Part shown: piece by piece, positions 1 through 5,478 of the stretch
How positions within the stretch are numbered: the stretch's first letter is position 1
How the letters are laid out: the number at the start of each line of letters is the position of its first letter
DNA from: Gammaproteobacteria bacterium
Lineage (GTDB): Bacteria; Pseudomonadota; Gammaproteobacteria; Arenicellales; Poriferihabitantaceae
Reading direction: 5' to 3'
NCBI GenBank assembly: GCA_009839585.1
Contig: VXPI01000367.1
Span: 1-5,702 of the forward strand
DNA: 5,702 nt
Made by a program: the position numbers and the translations under genes
Notes under the pieces: model-generated
Databases searched by the model: none
The model's input: only the letters and a program-made list of their open reading frames with translations
What the model was told of the DNA's origin: nothing

Positions 1-305
1 GAATATCCTCCGTCGGCAGTTTCCGATAAACCGCATCCACAAACCAGCACCTTGTCGCCTGGCTTGAATTCGGTTGCTGAAGACTCGGTGACGGTACCGC
101 TTAAGTCAATTCCGCCATTTAGGGGAAACTGGCGAAGTATTGCACCTTTTCCGGTAGCAGCCAGCACATCCTTGTAGTTGATGCCCGACCATTCCACACG
201 AACGATTACCTCTCCTTCGGTCAAGTCGTCTATACTGATTTCTTCATAGCCAGCCTTGATTTCCTTTTCGACCCTATGGATTCGAAATGCATTGAGCTTC
301 GTCAT
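1..305 (-). CDS. acuI: AcuI/YhdH-type MDR reductase (acrylyl-CoA reductase-like), N-terminal part
   Basis: Only the first 101 codons are present; the gene runs off the left edge. The ATG at 305-303 is preceded by a purine-rich AGAAGAGA, and the reading frame stays open to the edge. The protein matches the start of zinc-independent medium-chain reductases of the YhdH/YhfP/AcuI group: 'EWSGINYKDVLAATGKG' (about 38-54), 'GIDLSGTV' (65-72), 'KPGDKVLV' (81-88) and a 'DGGY' turn (98-101). In studied members the enzyme reduces acryloyl-CoA to propionyl-CoA with NADPH in the cytoplasm; related proteins are annotated as quinone oxidoreductases. The usual 'PLIPGIDL' reads 'PLNGGIDL' here. The NADPH-binding Rossmann domain lies outside the window, so substrate and activity cannot be judged. 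It follows the HNH gene by 30 bases in the same direction and may be co-transcribed with it. The family call is firm; the exact function is inferred. Confidence 0.85.
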   Translation of the reverse strand, partial: MTKLNAFRIHRVEKEIKAGYEEISIDDLTEGEVIVRVEWSGINYKDVLAATGKGAILRQFPLNGGIDLSGTVTESSATEFKPGDKVLVCGCGLSETADGGY

Positions 306-335
306 AAAAATATCTCTTCTGTTTCGTCCATTCGA

Positions 336-923
336 TTACGTTCGATCATGCAATGGACTGGTCCTTGGAAAATGGGATTTCAGAAACTCCATCTGATCGG
401 CAAGAATCCGTCTTCCCTGCAAGTAAATATATTCGGCGCGGGTCGGCGTAAACGGTATAGCGAGCAAGGTCATGCCAGCCTGTTCAGGAGTTCTGCCTGC
501 CTTATGGTTATTGCATCTCACACAAGCGGTCACTACATTCGTCCATATATCCTGTCCGCCCTGGCTGAACGGCGTTACATGATCTCGCGAAAGATCACGA
601 TAGTGAAACTTATCGCCACAATACAGGCAAAGATACCCGTCCCTCTGAAACAAGGGCAGGTTGTGTAAAGGGGGCGAATAGTGAAACCCATCGCCTGAAG
701 TTGAACGAAAATGCCCCTGGGTTGCAATGATCGAGTTGATTTCAACGATGCTTTTCTCGCCGGTAATCCGGTTATGCCCGCCTGCGATGGACAACTCAAA
801 ATCACCACAGGTATAGGCAACCTGATCGAGAGTAATCAGCGTCACCGCGCGCTTATAGTCAATCCATTCCAGCGGCATGCCGGAAATGTCGGTTCTGAGG
901 ACAGGCTGTTGAAAATCAAACAT
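336..923 (-). CDS. HNH endonuclease family protein
   Basis: A 195-residue protein from ATG 923. The frame also allows a TTG at 932, which adds three residues; neither start has a strong Shine-Dalgarno sequence. The HNH/zinc-finger core is complete: C99-x-x-C102, the catalytic-type 'SRDHVTP' (112-118, D114-H115), N129 in 'WTNVV', and C134-x-x-C137 followed by N138-N139-H140. Flanking conserved blocks are 'MPLEWIDY' (16-23), 'VEINSIIAT' (60-68), 'AGRTPEQAGM' (142-151) and 'AEYIYLQGRRILADQMEFL' (163-181). It resembles a stand-alone chromosomal HNH family that is widespread in proteobacteria. The role of this family is not established as far as I know. Nothing links it to an intron, phage or restriction system here, because it sits between housekeeping genes. 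The metal site looks intact, so nuclease chemistry is plausible but unproven. Confidence 0.85.
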   Translation of the reverse strand: MFDFQQPVLRTDISGMPLEWIDYKRAVTLITLDQVAYTCGDFELSIAGGHNRITGEKSIVEINSIIATQGHFRSTSGDGFHYSPPLHNLPLFQRDGYLCLYCGDKFHYRDLSRDHVTPFSQGGQDIWTNVVTACVRCNNHKAGRTPEQAGMTLLAIPFTPTRAEYIYLQGRRILADQMEFLKSHFPRTSPLHDRT

Positions 924-987
924 GACGTTCAAAATGCGGGTGTTTATTCTGAAATCGGAGCAAATCTAACACATTTTCATAACAAGT

Positions 988-1002
988 ACATGACCGTCAT
1001 GT
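988..1002. repeat. Palindrome ACATGAC-C-GTCATGT (possible operator)
   Basis: Seven-base arms pair perfectly around one central base. The site lies in the 140-base gap between the pgpA stop and the HNH start, about 65 bases upstream of the HNH ATG. Size and symmetry fit a dimeric regulator's binding site. No hairpin-plus-T-tract follows, so it does not look like a terminator. No strong -35/-10 pair is visible beside it; TTAGAT on the minus strand just downstream is the best -10-like hexamer. Confidence 0.4.
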
Positions 1003-1072
1003 GTTCGGTTTGCACCGGATTTCCGCTTTACCGGATGTTTACGAAAAAACTTGTTTGAATATGTTGCACATT

Positions 1073-1549
1073 TTATAGGATAGACACTCCATACAATACC
1101 GTTGCTGCGATCGCTCCAGCTACGATATCATCCAGCATTACGCCAGCCCCTCCCTTTATGTTTTTGTCGAACCAGCTCACGGGCCAGGGTTTGACTATGT
1201 CCAGAAAACGAAACAACACCAAACCAGTGATCAGGTTAACCAAAGTAGTGGGAACCAGCATCAGCGTGATTTGCATGCCTACGATTTCATCCCACACGAT
1301 CGCAGGATGATCATGCATGCCTAAATGTTGCGTTGCCCTTCCACAAACCCGAACCCCGATCAGGATACAGGATGCGCTGATGACTCCGTACAGGAATACC
1401 GGTTCAACCTGCCCCATTAACCACACTATCGGCATTGCACACAAGCTGCCCGCAGTTCCAGGTGCTTTTGGAATTAAGCCAGAACCAAATCCAAACGCCA
1501 GAAAATTTTCCGGTGAAGCAAACAGGTCAGAGAAATCAGGCTTGTTGAT
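1073..1549 (-). CDS. pgpA: Phosphatidylglycerophosphatase A
   Basis: PgpA dephosphorylates phosphatidylglycerophosphate to phosphatidylglycerol at the inner membrane. The family blocks are all present. Numbered from the start used here, they are 'FGFGSGLIPKAPGTAGSL' (20-37), 'HDHPAIVWDEIVGMQ' (79-93), 'FRFLDIVKPWPVSWFD' (113-128) and 'GGAGVMLDDIVAGAIAA' (133-149). Acidic residues for metal and phosphate chemistry (D87-E88, D118, D140-D141) are retained, with hydrophobic membrane segments between blocks. The start is uncertain. The frame stays open into nusB, but its only usual start codons there are TTGs at 1636, 1630 and 1618, giving 83-101 bases of overlap. I place the start at ATC 1549 because a perfect GGAGGT lies 8 bases upstream. 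That gives 158 residues, near the family norm, and a 14-base overlap with nusB. ATC initiation is rare. thiL, which often separates nusB and pgpA, is absent. Confidence 0.88.
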   Translation of the reverse strand: MNKPDFSDLFASPENFLAFGFGSGLIPKAPGTAGSLCAMPIVWLMGQVEPVFLYGVISASCILIGVRVCGRATQHLGMHDHPAIVWDEIVGMQITLMLVPTTLVNLITGLVLFRFLDIVKPWPVSWFDKNIKGGAGVMLDDIVAGAIAATVLYGVSIL

Positions 1550-2012
1550 TGCCTCGTACCTCCCTAGCCACCTTGTCCAGTACTCCGTTGATATACCTGT
1601 ATCCCTGATCGGCCCCAAATTCCTTGGCAAGGTCAATCGCTTCGTTGATGATGACCTTCATGGGTGTATCAGGTTGATGGGCTAGTTCAAATACTCCGAT
1701 CCTGAGTACTGCCAGAGTCACCAGATCCAGTTGATCCTTGGCACGGTCAAGGTGTTGATCAAAAAGCTTATCGATATTTTCGGTATGGGGGGCAATACCT
1801 CTTACCAGATGCTGAAAAAACCCGTGGTATTTTCCCGATAGTTTCTTGTTGAAAATGAAACTGCCTTCGATTTCCGAAGGTGACTGCCTGGTCAAACTGT
1901 ACTGATACAGGGCCTGAACTGCGGTCTGTCTGGCCAGATGCTGACTGTTGATCACGCTTTTCAACTTGTCGCCTGTTGAGTGACTTTCCTGATCATTGTA
2001 GTTTGGGGACAA
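1536..2012 (-). CDS. nusB: Transcription antitermination factor NusB
   Basis: NusB binds boxA RNA together with NusE (ribosomal protein S10) and promotes antitermination, chiefly of rRNA operons. The all-helical fold is evident from 'ARQTAVQALYQYSL' (27-40), 'LDLVTLAVLRIGVFEL' (95-110) and 'KVIINEAIDLAKEFGA' (119-134), followed by 'YRYINGVLDKVAR' (138-150). The start is not certain, because the frame has no ATG. TTG 2012 gives 158 residues with a polar N-terminal extension like those of several gammaproteobacterial NusB proteins. TTG 1964 and GTG 1955 give 142 and 139 residues, close to E. coli NusB (139), and the TTG has a weak AGG seven bases ahead. TTG 2012 lies 24 bases after the ribH stop. 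The ribH-nusB order is typical of proteobacteria. The 3' end overlaps pgpA. Confidence 0.93.
   Translation of the reverse strand: MSPNYNDQESHSTGDKLKSVINSQHLARQTAVQALYQYSLTRQSPSEIEGSFIFNKKLSGKYHGFFQHLVRGIAPHTENIDKLFDQHLDRAKDQLDLVTLAVLRIGVFELAHQPDTPMKVIINEAIDLAKEFGADQGYRYINGVLDKVAREVRGNQQA
1558..1564 (-). promoter_or_regulatory. Perfect Shine-Dalgarno (GGGAGGT) before pgpA, inside nusB
   Basis: The minus strand reads GGGAGGT near the 3' end of nusB, 8 bases before an in-frame ATC of pgpA (1549-1547). It is the strongest ribosome-binding sequence in the window. It lies within the nusB codons for R-E-V, so pgpA translation would be coupled to nusB. It supports a pgpA start near 1549 rather than at the TTGs far inside nusB. 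Confidence 0.55.
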
Positions 2013-2036
2013 GATCGCTGGAATCGCAAATTCCTG

Positions 2037-2510
2037 TCAAGGTTTTACGATCTGGTTCATTATGCTTGCCATTTCCAAAGCGGCTATCCCCGCTTCGCAG
2101 CCCTTATTGGTATTCAGCCCTGCTCTTTCAATAGCCTGATCAGTTGTGTCGGTTGTCAATACGCCAAAGATGACCGGGGTATGCGATTTGTCATTAATTC
2201 GCGTGATTCCTGCAGCGCACTCCCCGGCAACGTAATCAAAGTGCGGTGTTCCACCCCGGATTACGGCACCGAGCGTGATTATTGCCTGGTATTTGCCAGA
2301 TTCGGCCAAAACCCGGGCCGCCAGAGGAATTTCAAAAGCACCCGGTACCCAGATACAGTCAATATCTGTTTCCGGTATGCCGTAAGTTGACAGGGTGTCA
2401 ACCGCACCGCTTATTAGACGGTCTGTAATGAACTGATTGAATTTTCCGGCAACAATGGCATATCGTCCTCTACAACTTGTCAAATCCCCATGAATTTCAT
2501 TGATTGGCAT
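2037..2510 (-). CDS. ribH: 6,7-dimethyl-8-ribityllumazine synthase
   Basis: RibH condenses 5-amino-6-ribitylamino-uracil with 3,4-dihydroxy-2-butanone 4-phosphate to give dimethyl-ribityllumazine, the penultimate riboflavin step. The 157-residue product has normal family length. Active-site signatures are intact: F24-N25 (pyrimidine stacking), 'VPGAFEIP' (55-62), 'GAVIRGGTPHFDYV' (81-94) with catalytic H90, and 'FGVLTTDTTDQAIERAG' (115-131) with a phosphate-binding R129. I chose ATG 2510 because AGGA lies 8 bases ahead and homologues begin here. The frame continues upstream to 2681, but that part is antisense-free overlap with ribBA and not RibH-like. The first 14 bases overlap the end of ribBA, so translation is probably coupled. 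RibH normally assembles into pentamers or a 60-subunit capsid; nothing here indicates which. Confidence 0.97.
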   Translation of the reverse strand: MPINEIHGDLTSCRGRYAIVAGKFNQFITDRLISGAVDTLSTYGIPETDIDCIWVPGAFEIPLAARVLAESGKYQAIITLGAVIRGGTPHFDYVAGECAAGITRINDKSHTPVIFGVLTTDTTDQAIERAGLNTNKGCEAGIAALEMASIMNQIVKP

Positions 2511-3654
2511 GTTTCCATTCCTGAAGTTGTTTCGGAGTTTCAACGTAGTCGACAATCTCCAATCCGAATCCCGATAAGCCATGGGTTCGCTTGGAGCGAC
2601 CCAGAGCAAGAATTTTCCGGACTCCCAAATCAGCCAGAATTTGACTCCCAGCACCCAGCATTCGCAAGTCCTGTGGTTCACTGGATTGATCCGCTTCTAT
2701 TGCACGATCCGTTAACCCGGACTTTGTTTGAATGCGCTTGACCAACTCGTCAGCAGTTTCATTATAGGACAGAATCACGACCACGCCGACTTCTTCCGCC
2801 GCAATCGATGCAGTCGCATTCTCCAGTGTCCAACTCCAGGGTGATTGCGGATTCAGAATGACATCCAATGCACCACGATGTACATGCACACGCACTGGCA
2901 CCACCCTGTCCCTCGACAGTTCTCCCTTGACCAGGGCATAGTGAGTACCTCCTTCAACTTCATCGAGAAATACAAAACCTCGAAACTTGCCATGTTCGAG
3001 TGACAGGTAGTGCTCGGAAATTCGAACAAGGGTCGGGTCATGGTCAAGACGGTAACGGATCAGGTCTGCGATAGTTCCAATTTTGAGTTGATGTTCCTTG
3101 GCGTAGTTCATCAAATCCGGCAATCTTGCCATCGTACCATCCTCTTTCAGGATTTCGCAAATCACCGTTGCTGGTTCAAACCCGCTCAGTCTTGCCATAT
3201 CAACACCGGCCTCGGTATGGCCGGCTCTCGTCAATACGCCGCCTGGTTGAGCCTTGATCGGAAACACGTGGCCGGGGGTAACGATGTCCTTTGGGGATGC
3301 ATCTGGCACAACCGCAGCCTGAATGGTTCTGGCTCGATCCTGTGCCGATATACCTGTCGTTACATCATGAGCCGCTTCTATCGAGACCGTAAAGTTGGTG
3401 GAGAAACGGGCATTGTTACGGCTGACCATCAACGGCAACTCCAGCTGATTACAACGCTCTTCCGTAAGGGCCAGACAAATCAGCCCCCTGGCCTTTGAAG
3501 CCATGAAATTGATGTGCTGATCATTAACCACCTCGGCAGCAACGAACAGATCCCCCTCATTTTCCCGGTCCTGATCGTCCACCATGATGACAGTATTGCC
3601 CTTGCCAAACTCTTCCAGGACTTCTTCAATTGGATTGACTTTCAAATCAGACAC
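2497..3654 (-). CDS. ribBA: 3,4-dihydroxy-2-butanone 4-phosphate synthase with degenerate RibA domain (RibBX type)
   Basis: The N-terminal RibB domain (about 1-205) converts ribulose 5-phosphate to 3,4-dihydroxy-2-butanone 4-phosphate and formate. Its signatures are complete: 'MVDDQDRENEGDLFVAA' (24-40), 'TTGISAQDRA' (99-108), 'TPGHVFPI' (126-133), 'RAGHTEAGVD' (143-152) and C166-E167. The C-terminal half (about 210-375) has the fold-level pattern of GTP cyclohydrolase II ('VVPVRVHVH' 251-259; 'LADLGVRKILAL' 340-351; 'GLSGFGLEIVDYV' 359-371). It contains no cysteine after C166, so the three zinc ligands (C-x10-C-x-C) are gone. This matches the described proteobacterial RibBX variant, in which GTP cyclohydrolase activity is lost. 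A separate ribA is therefore expected elsewhere. GTG 3654 is chosen because AAGGA lies 7 bases ahead. The gene overlaps ribH by 14 bases and follows ribE after an unusually long spacer. Confidence 0.95.
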   Translation of the reverse strand: MSDLKVNPIEEVLEEFGKGNTVIMVDDQDRENEGDLFVAAEVVNDQHINFMASKARGLICLALTEERCNQLELPLMVSRNNARFSTNFTVSIEAAHDVTTGISAQDRARTIQAAVVPDASPKDIVTPGHVFPIKAQPGGVLTRAGHTEAGVDMARLSGFEPATVICEILKEDGTMARLPDLMNYAKEHQLKIGTIADLIRYRLDHDPTLVRISEHYLSLEHGKFRGFVFLDEVEGGTHYALVKGELSRDRVVPVRVHVHRGALDVILNPQSPWSWTLENATASIAAEEVGVVVILSYNETADELVKRIQTKSGLTDRAIEADQSSEPQDLRMLGAGSQILADLGVRKILALGRSKRTHGLSGFGLEIVDYVETPKQLQEWKHANQ

Positions 3655-3971
3655 GGTTTCTTCCTTTTGTATTTCCCGGTTCCACTGGGAAGTGCAACAC
3701 CTGCCTGATCGCTGGAGAGCGGATTGACATCATCCGGAAACCGGGGCAGGACAGCAGGTAATCAGAGGTGCAAGACACTCGTTTTTTCCGTCAAATGTTG
3801 CAATCTCAGTTTTCTCGAATCATAAGCGGGGCTATCGGACAATGCAATGCCAATCCAGGCTGATTGTTTCTGTGTGCATCGACAAGTGATAATTTCAGGA
3901 TCGTCCTACCCCGAGTGATCGGGGAATCTGACCCCCTGCCCCATGTTTGATATTGCGTTGAAAGGCTCAAC
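3655..3971. other. Long ribE-ribBA spacer, possible mobile-element scar
   Basis: These 317 bases contain no supportable gene; in compact rib operons this gap is usually much shorter. Read on the minus strand, the ribE-proximal third has nested GC-rich inverted repeats (listed separately). The centre (about 3780-3900) includes 'AGCCCCGCTTATGATTCG' and a short open stretch ending at TGA near 3806. The last third carries a CCGG-TTT-CCGG motif, a CGGAT/ATCCG stem, and then the ribBA ribosome-binding site AAGGAAG. The 'AAGCGGGGCT' end-like motif vaguely recalls IS1380-type termini, from memory only. No complete inverted-repeat pair or target-site duplication was found. It could be a miniature element, an insertion scar or ordinary leader sequence. 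Confidence 0.35.
3909..3936. repeat. Nested GC-rich inverted repeats, mutually exclusive hairpins
   Basis: On the plus strand CCCCGA-GTGA-TCGGGG (3909-3924) forms a perfect six-pair stem with a four-base loop. The same GGGG (3921-3924) can instead pair with CCCC at 3932-3935 around AATCTGA. The two hairpins exclude each other. They start 36 bases after the ribE stop in the direction of transcription. No T-tract follows on the minus strand, so it is not a standard terminator. The GGGGTCAGATT core resembles the palindromic repeats often seen dispersed in gammaproteobacterial genomes (REP-like); that is a recollection, not a search result. Confidence 0.5.
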
Positions 3972-4595
3972 TCAGTCGCTTGTTTTGTCAGACTTGAAAC
4001 TGTCCAGGCGATGGGTATAGCGGGCAATCTGGTCAACTTCAATATGCACGGAATCACCGATCGATAGTTCGCCCAGGGTAGTTTTTTGTAGTGTATGCGG
4101 CACCAGCATCAAGTCAAATTCTGTCCATTGCACATCATCGACGATACTGTTAACCGTTAGACTAATCCCGTCAACTGCAACTGAACCCTTTTGGGCCAGA
4201 AATTTTGCGAGTTCCTTGCCGATTCGGAATTTCATGTGTCTGTATGAACCGGCTTCCTTGAAGGACAGCATGGTGCCAATTCCATCAACATGACCAGAGA
4301 CCAGATGACCGCCAAGTGGTGTAGACAGGGTCAGGGCCTTTTCGATGTTTACCCAATCTCCATGTTGCCATGTGTCAATCAAGGTTCGACTCAGGGTTTC
4401 GCTGGACACATCAAAACTGAATTTGTGGCTGTCAATATCCACAACGGTCAGGCAGACACCACTGGCGGCTACACTATCGCCAATTTGCGGAATGGGCAAT
4501 GGCATATCGCCTATTTCAATACTCAGCCTTTTGCCAAACTCATGATTGTAACTAGAAGATATGATACCCTTGGCTTGAATAATTCCGGTAAACAT
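3972..4595 (-). CDS. ribE: Riboflavin synthase, alpha subunit
   Basis: Riboflavin synthase dismutates two molecules of 6,7-dimethyl-8-ribityllumazine into riboflavin and the pyrimidine that RibH reuses. The 207 residues show the two tandem lumazine-binding barrels. Barrel one starts with 'MFTGII' (1-6) and has 'GDSVAASGVCLTV' (39-51) and 'SFDVSSETLSRT' (60-71). Barrel two has 'GGHLVSGHVDG' (95-105), 'GSVAVDGISLTVN' (137-149), 'LVPHTLQKTTLG' (164-175) and 'VHIEVDQIARY' (183-193). Catalytic-type residues in both halves (C48, S64-S65, H102) are kept and length is normal. ATG 4595 is fixed by the invariant MFTGII start, but the bases ahead (ATAACCTCAT) contain no Shine-Dalgarno sequence, which is unlike ribH and ribBA. 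ribD, usually just upstream, is absent. The gene is also called ribC in some organisms. Confidence 0.96.
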   Translation of the reverse strand: MFTGIIQAKGIISSSYNHEFGKRLSIEIGDMPLPIPQIGDSVAASGVCLTVVDIDSHKFSFDVSSETLSRTLIDTWQHGDWVNIEKALTLSTPLGGHLVSGHVDGIGTMLSFKEAGSYRHMKFRIGKELAKFLAQKGSVAVDGISLTVNSIVDDVQWTEFDLMLVPHTLQKTTLGELSIGDSVHIEVDQIARYTHRLDSFKSDKTSD

Positions 4596-4771
4596 ATGAG
4601 GTTATTTGTGTGCTAAAGCATCTCATAAAACACCCTAACTCCGGTGACTGGACATCAATTTTCGAGACCTGAATCCTGCATTTTGACAATGGAACAGAGT
4701 CGAAGCTAGTCTGGTTTATGCGAGAAGCAGAACGGTCTACCACTTATCGCCCAGAAGTGTCTTGTGGGATG

Positions 4772-5284
4772 CTATTGTACATAATCATCAAGCAGTGAAG
4801 GAAGGTCCCCAATAGTCAATGCATGGCTTTTTGGTGCTATCAAGCGTTCATTATTCTTGAGCTGCTGAATACGGGCTTGATCATTATCCTGGTAGTATTC
4901 TCCATCAACAAACTTGTAAAGATCATCATAATCGCAATCAGGAAACGGCAAGCCTCTTACAGTTGCGCTGTTCTTTGCTAGCCTGGGGGGATTTGTAACG
5001 CAAACCTCATAGCCCGTTGTAAAATCATTTAGGCTATCGCGCAAAAATACATTTTCATCAGCTGGAGACATGTCAAATGACGAGTAGCGACTGCACAGGC
5101 CCATTTCAGAAAGCATCTTGATGAGACTGTTGCTTCCGGCAAAAGGTTCAAGGATATGCTGTTCCGGCAGGTCGGCAAGCCTTGCCCATTTTCTGAATGG
5201 GCAACAACTGAACGGGTTGCCTTGAGTGTAATACTGGCCGCTTGACCGCTTGGAATCGAGTATTCCCTCCACGGTCTTGGACAC
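4772..5284 (-). pseudogene. Internally deleted adenine-specific DNA methyltransferase remnant
   Basis: The 170-residue ORF begins like type II N6-adenine methyltransferases of the Eco57I/Esp3I-like kind. It has 'GQYYTQGNPF' (16-25, motif X), 'LEPFAGSNSLI' (45-55, motif I, SAM binding), 'SSFDMSP' (68-74, motif II), 'LRDSLNDF' (81-88, motif III), 'VCVTNPPRLAKNSA' (94-107, motif IV) and 'FPDCDYDDLYK' (114-124). After residue 125 the target-recognition and later motifs expected over some 300 residues are missing. The chain goes straight to a polar tail ending 'LTIGDLPSLLDDYVQ' (156-170), which looks like a genuine family C-terminus. I infer an in-frame internal deletion. The catalytic NPPY also reads NPPR (tyrosine to arginine at 101). 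Both changes argue against methylation activity. The GTG start shares its first G with the stop of the upstream 56-codon ORF. No restriction enzyme gene is in view. It occupies the place where ribD normally precedes ribE. Confidence 0.7.
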
Positions 5285-5454
5285 TATGACTTGACTTGCC
5301 GGACAACAGGCTTTTGTTCAAGTCTGAACCCTATCTTGAACTTGCATTCAAGGTCCTGCTGGACAGGTACTAGCGTTTGTTTGTCGCACTTGTGGTCAAC
5401 GCACATTTGAGATAATGCCTTGATCACTTTTTCAATTTTTGATTTCACCATCAT
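5284..5454 (-). CDS. Small ORF coupled to the methyltransferase remnant, unknown function
   Basis: A 56-residue reading frame with two adjacent ATGs (5454 and 5451) and a GTG at 5448. AAGGG sits at normal distance from the second ATG or the GTG. The product is basic and soluble, with three cysteines (18, 23, 37) and no membrane segment or recognisable domain. It opens with a helix-like 'KSKIEKVIKALSQM' (4-17). Its TAG stop overlaps the GTG start of the methyltransferase remnant (TAGTG), the usual sign of translational coupling. A good -10 hexamer lies just upstream. It could be a small partner or regulator of a restriction-modification operon, or the fused ends of a deleted gene such as the cognate endonuclease. 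It is shorter than known controller proteins and shows no clear helix-turn-helix. I do not recognise it. Confidence 0.5.
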   Translation of the reverse strand: MMVKSKIEKVIKALSQMCVDHKCDKQTLVPVQQDLECKFKIGFRLEQKPVVRQVKS

Positions 5455-5478
5455 GACCCTTCATTGAATGCTCTGGCA

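Noticed and set aside
336..923. HNH gene as homing endonuclease, CRISPR or restriction nuclease
   Set aside because: No intron, intein, repeat array or methyltransferase neighbour next to it; the conserved flanking blocks point to a stand-alone chromosomal family.
711..1058. Plus-strand 115-codon ORF across the HNH start and the pgpA-HNH gap
   Set aside because: Mostly antisense to the HNH gene; low-complexity shadow protein without family resemblance.
2511..2681. Longer RibH starting at 2681
   Set aside because: The extra upstream residues are an out-of-frame reading of ribBA and do not resemble RibH. The ATG at 2510 has a good Shine-Dalgarno and matches the family start.
3010..3498. Plus-strand 162-codon ORF
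   Set aside because: It is the antisense shadow of ribBA, whose protein is strongly conserved. No ribosome site or recognisable product.
3909..3924. Intrinsic terminator after ribE
   Set aside because: The stem is strong, but no T-tract follows on the minus strand.
3655..3971. FMN (RFN) riboswitch before ribBA
   Set aside because: GGGGCAGGG...ATTCCCC, AGCCCCGC and CCGGATGA on the minus strand loosely echo RFN pieces in the right order. The diagnostic ACCGGCGGT, AGCCCGCGAG and GCCGACGGT blocks are absent and spacing is off. A covariance-model search (Rfam FMN) would decide; I do not call it.
4552..4743. 63-codon minus-strand ORF as a ribD or nrdR remnant
   Set aside because: It overlaps the ribE start out of frame and shows no RibD deaminase/reductase or NrdR zinc-ribbon motifs; the 'MRC' similarity to NrdR is three residues only.
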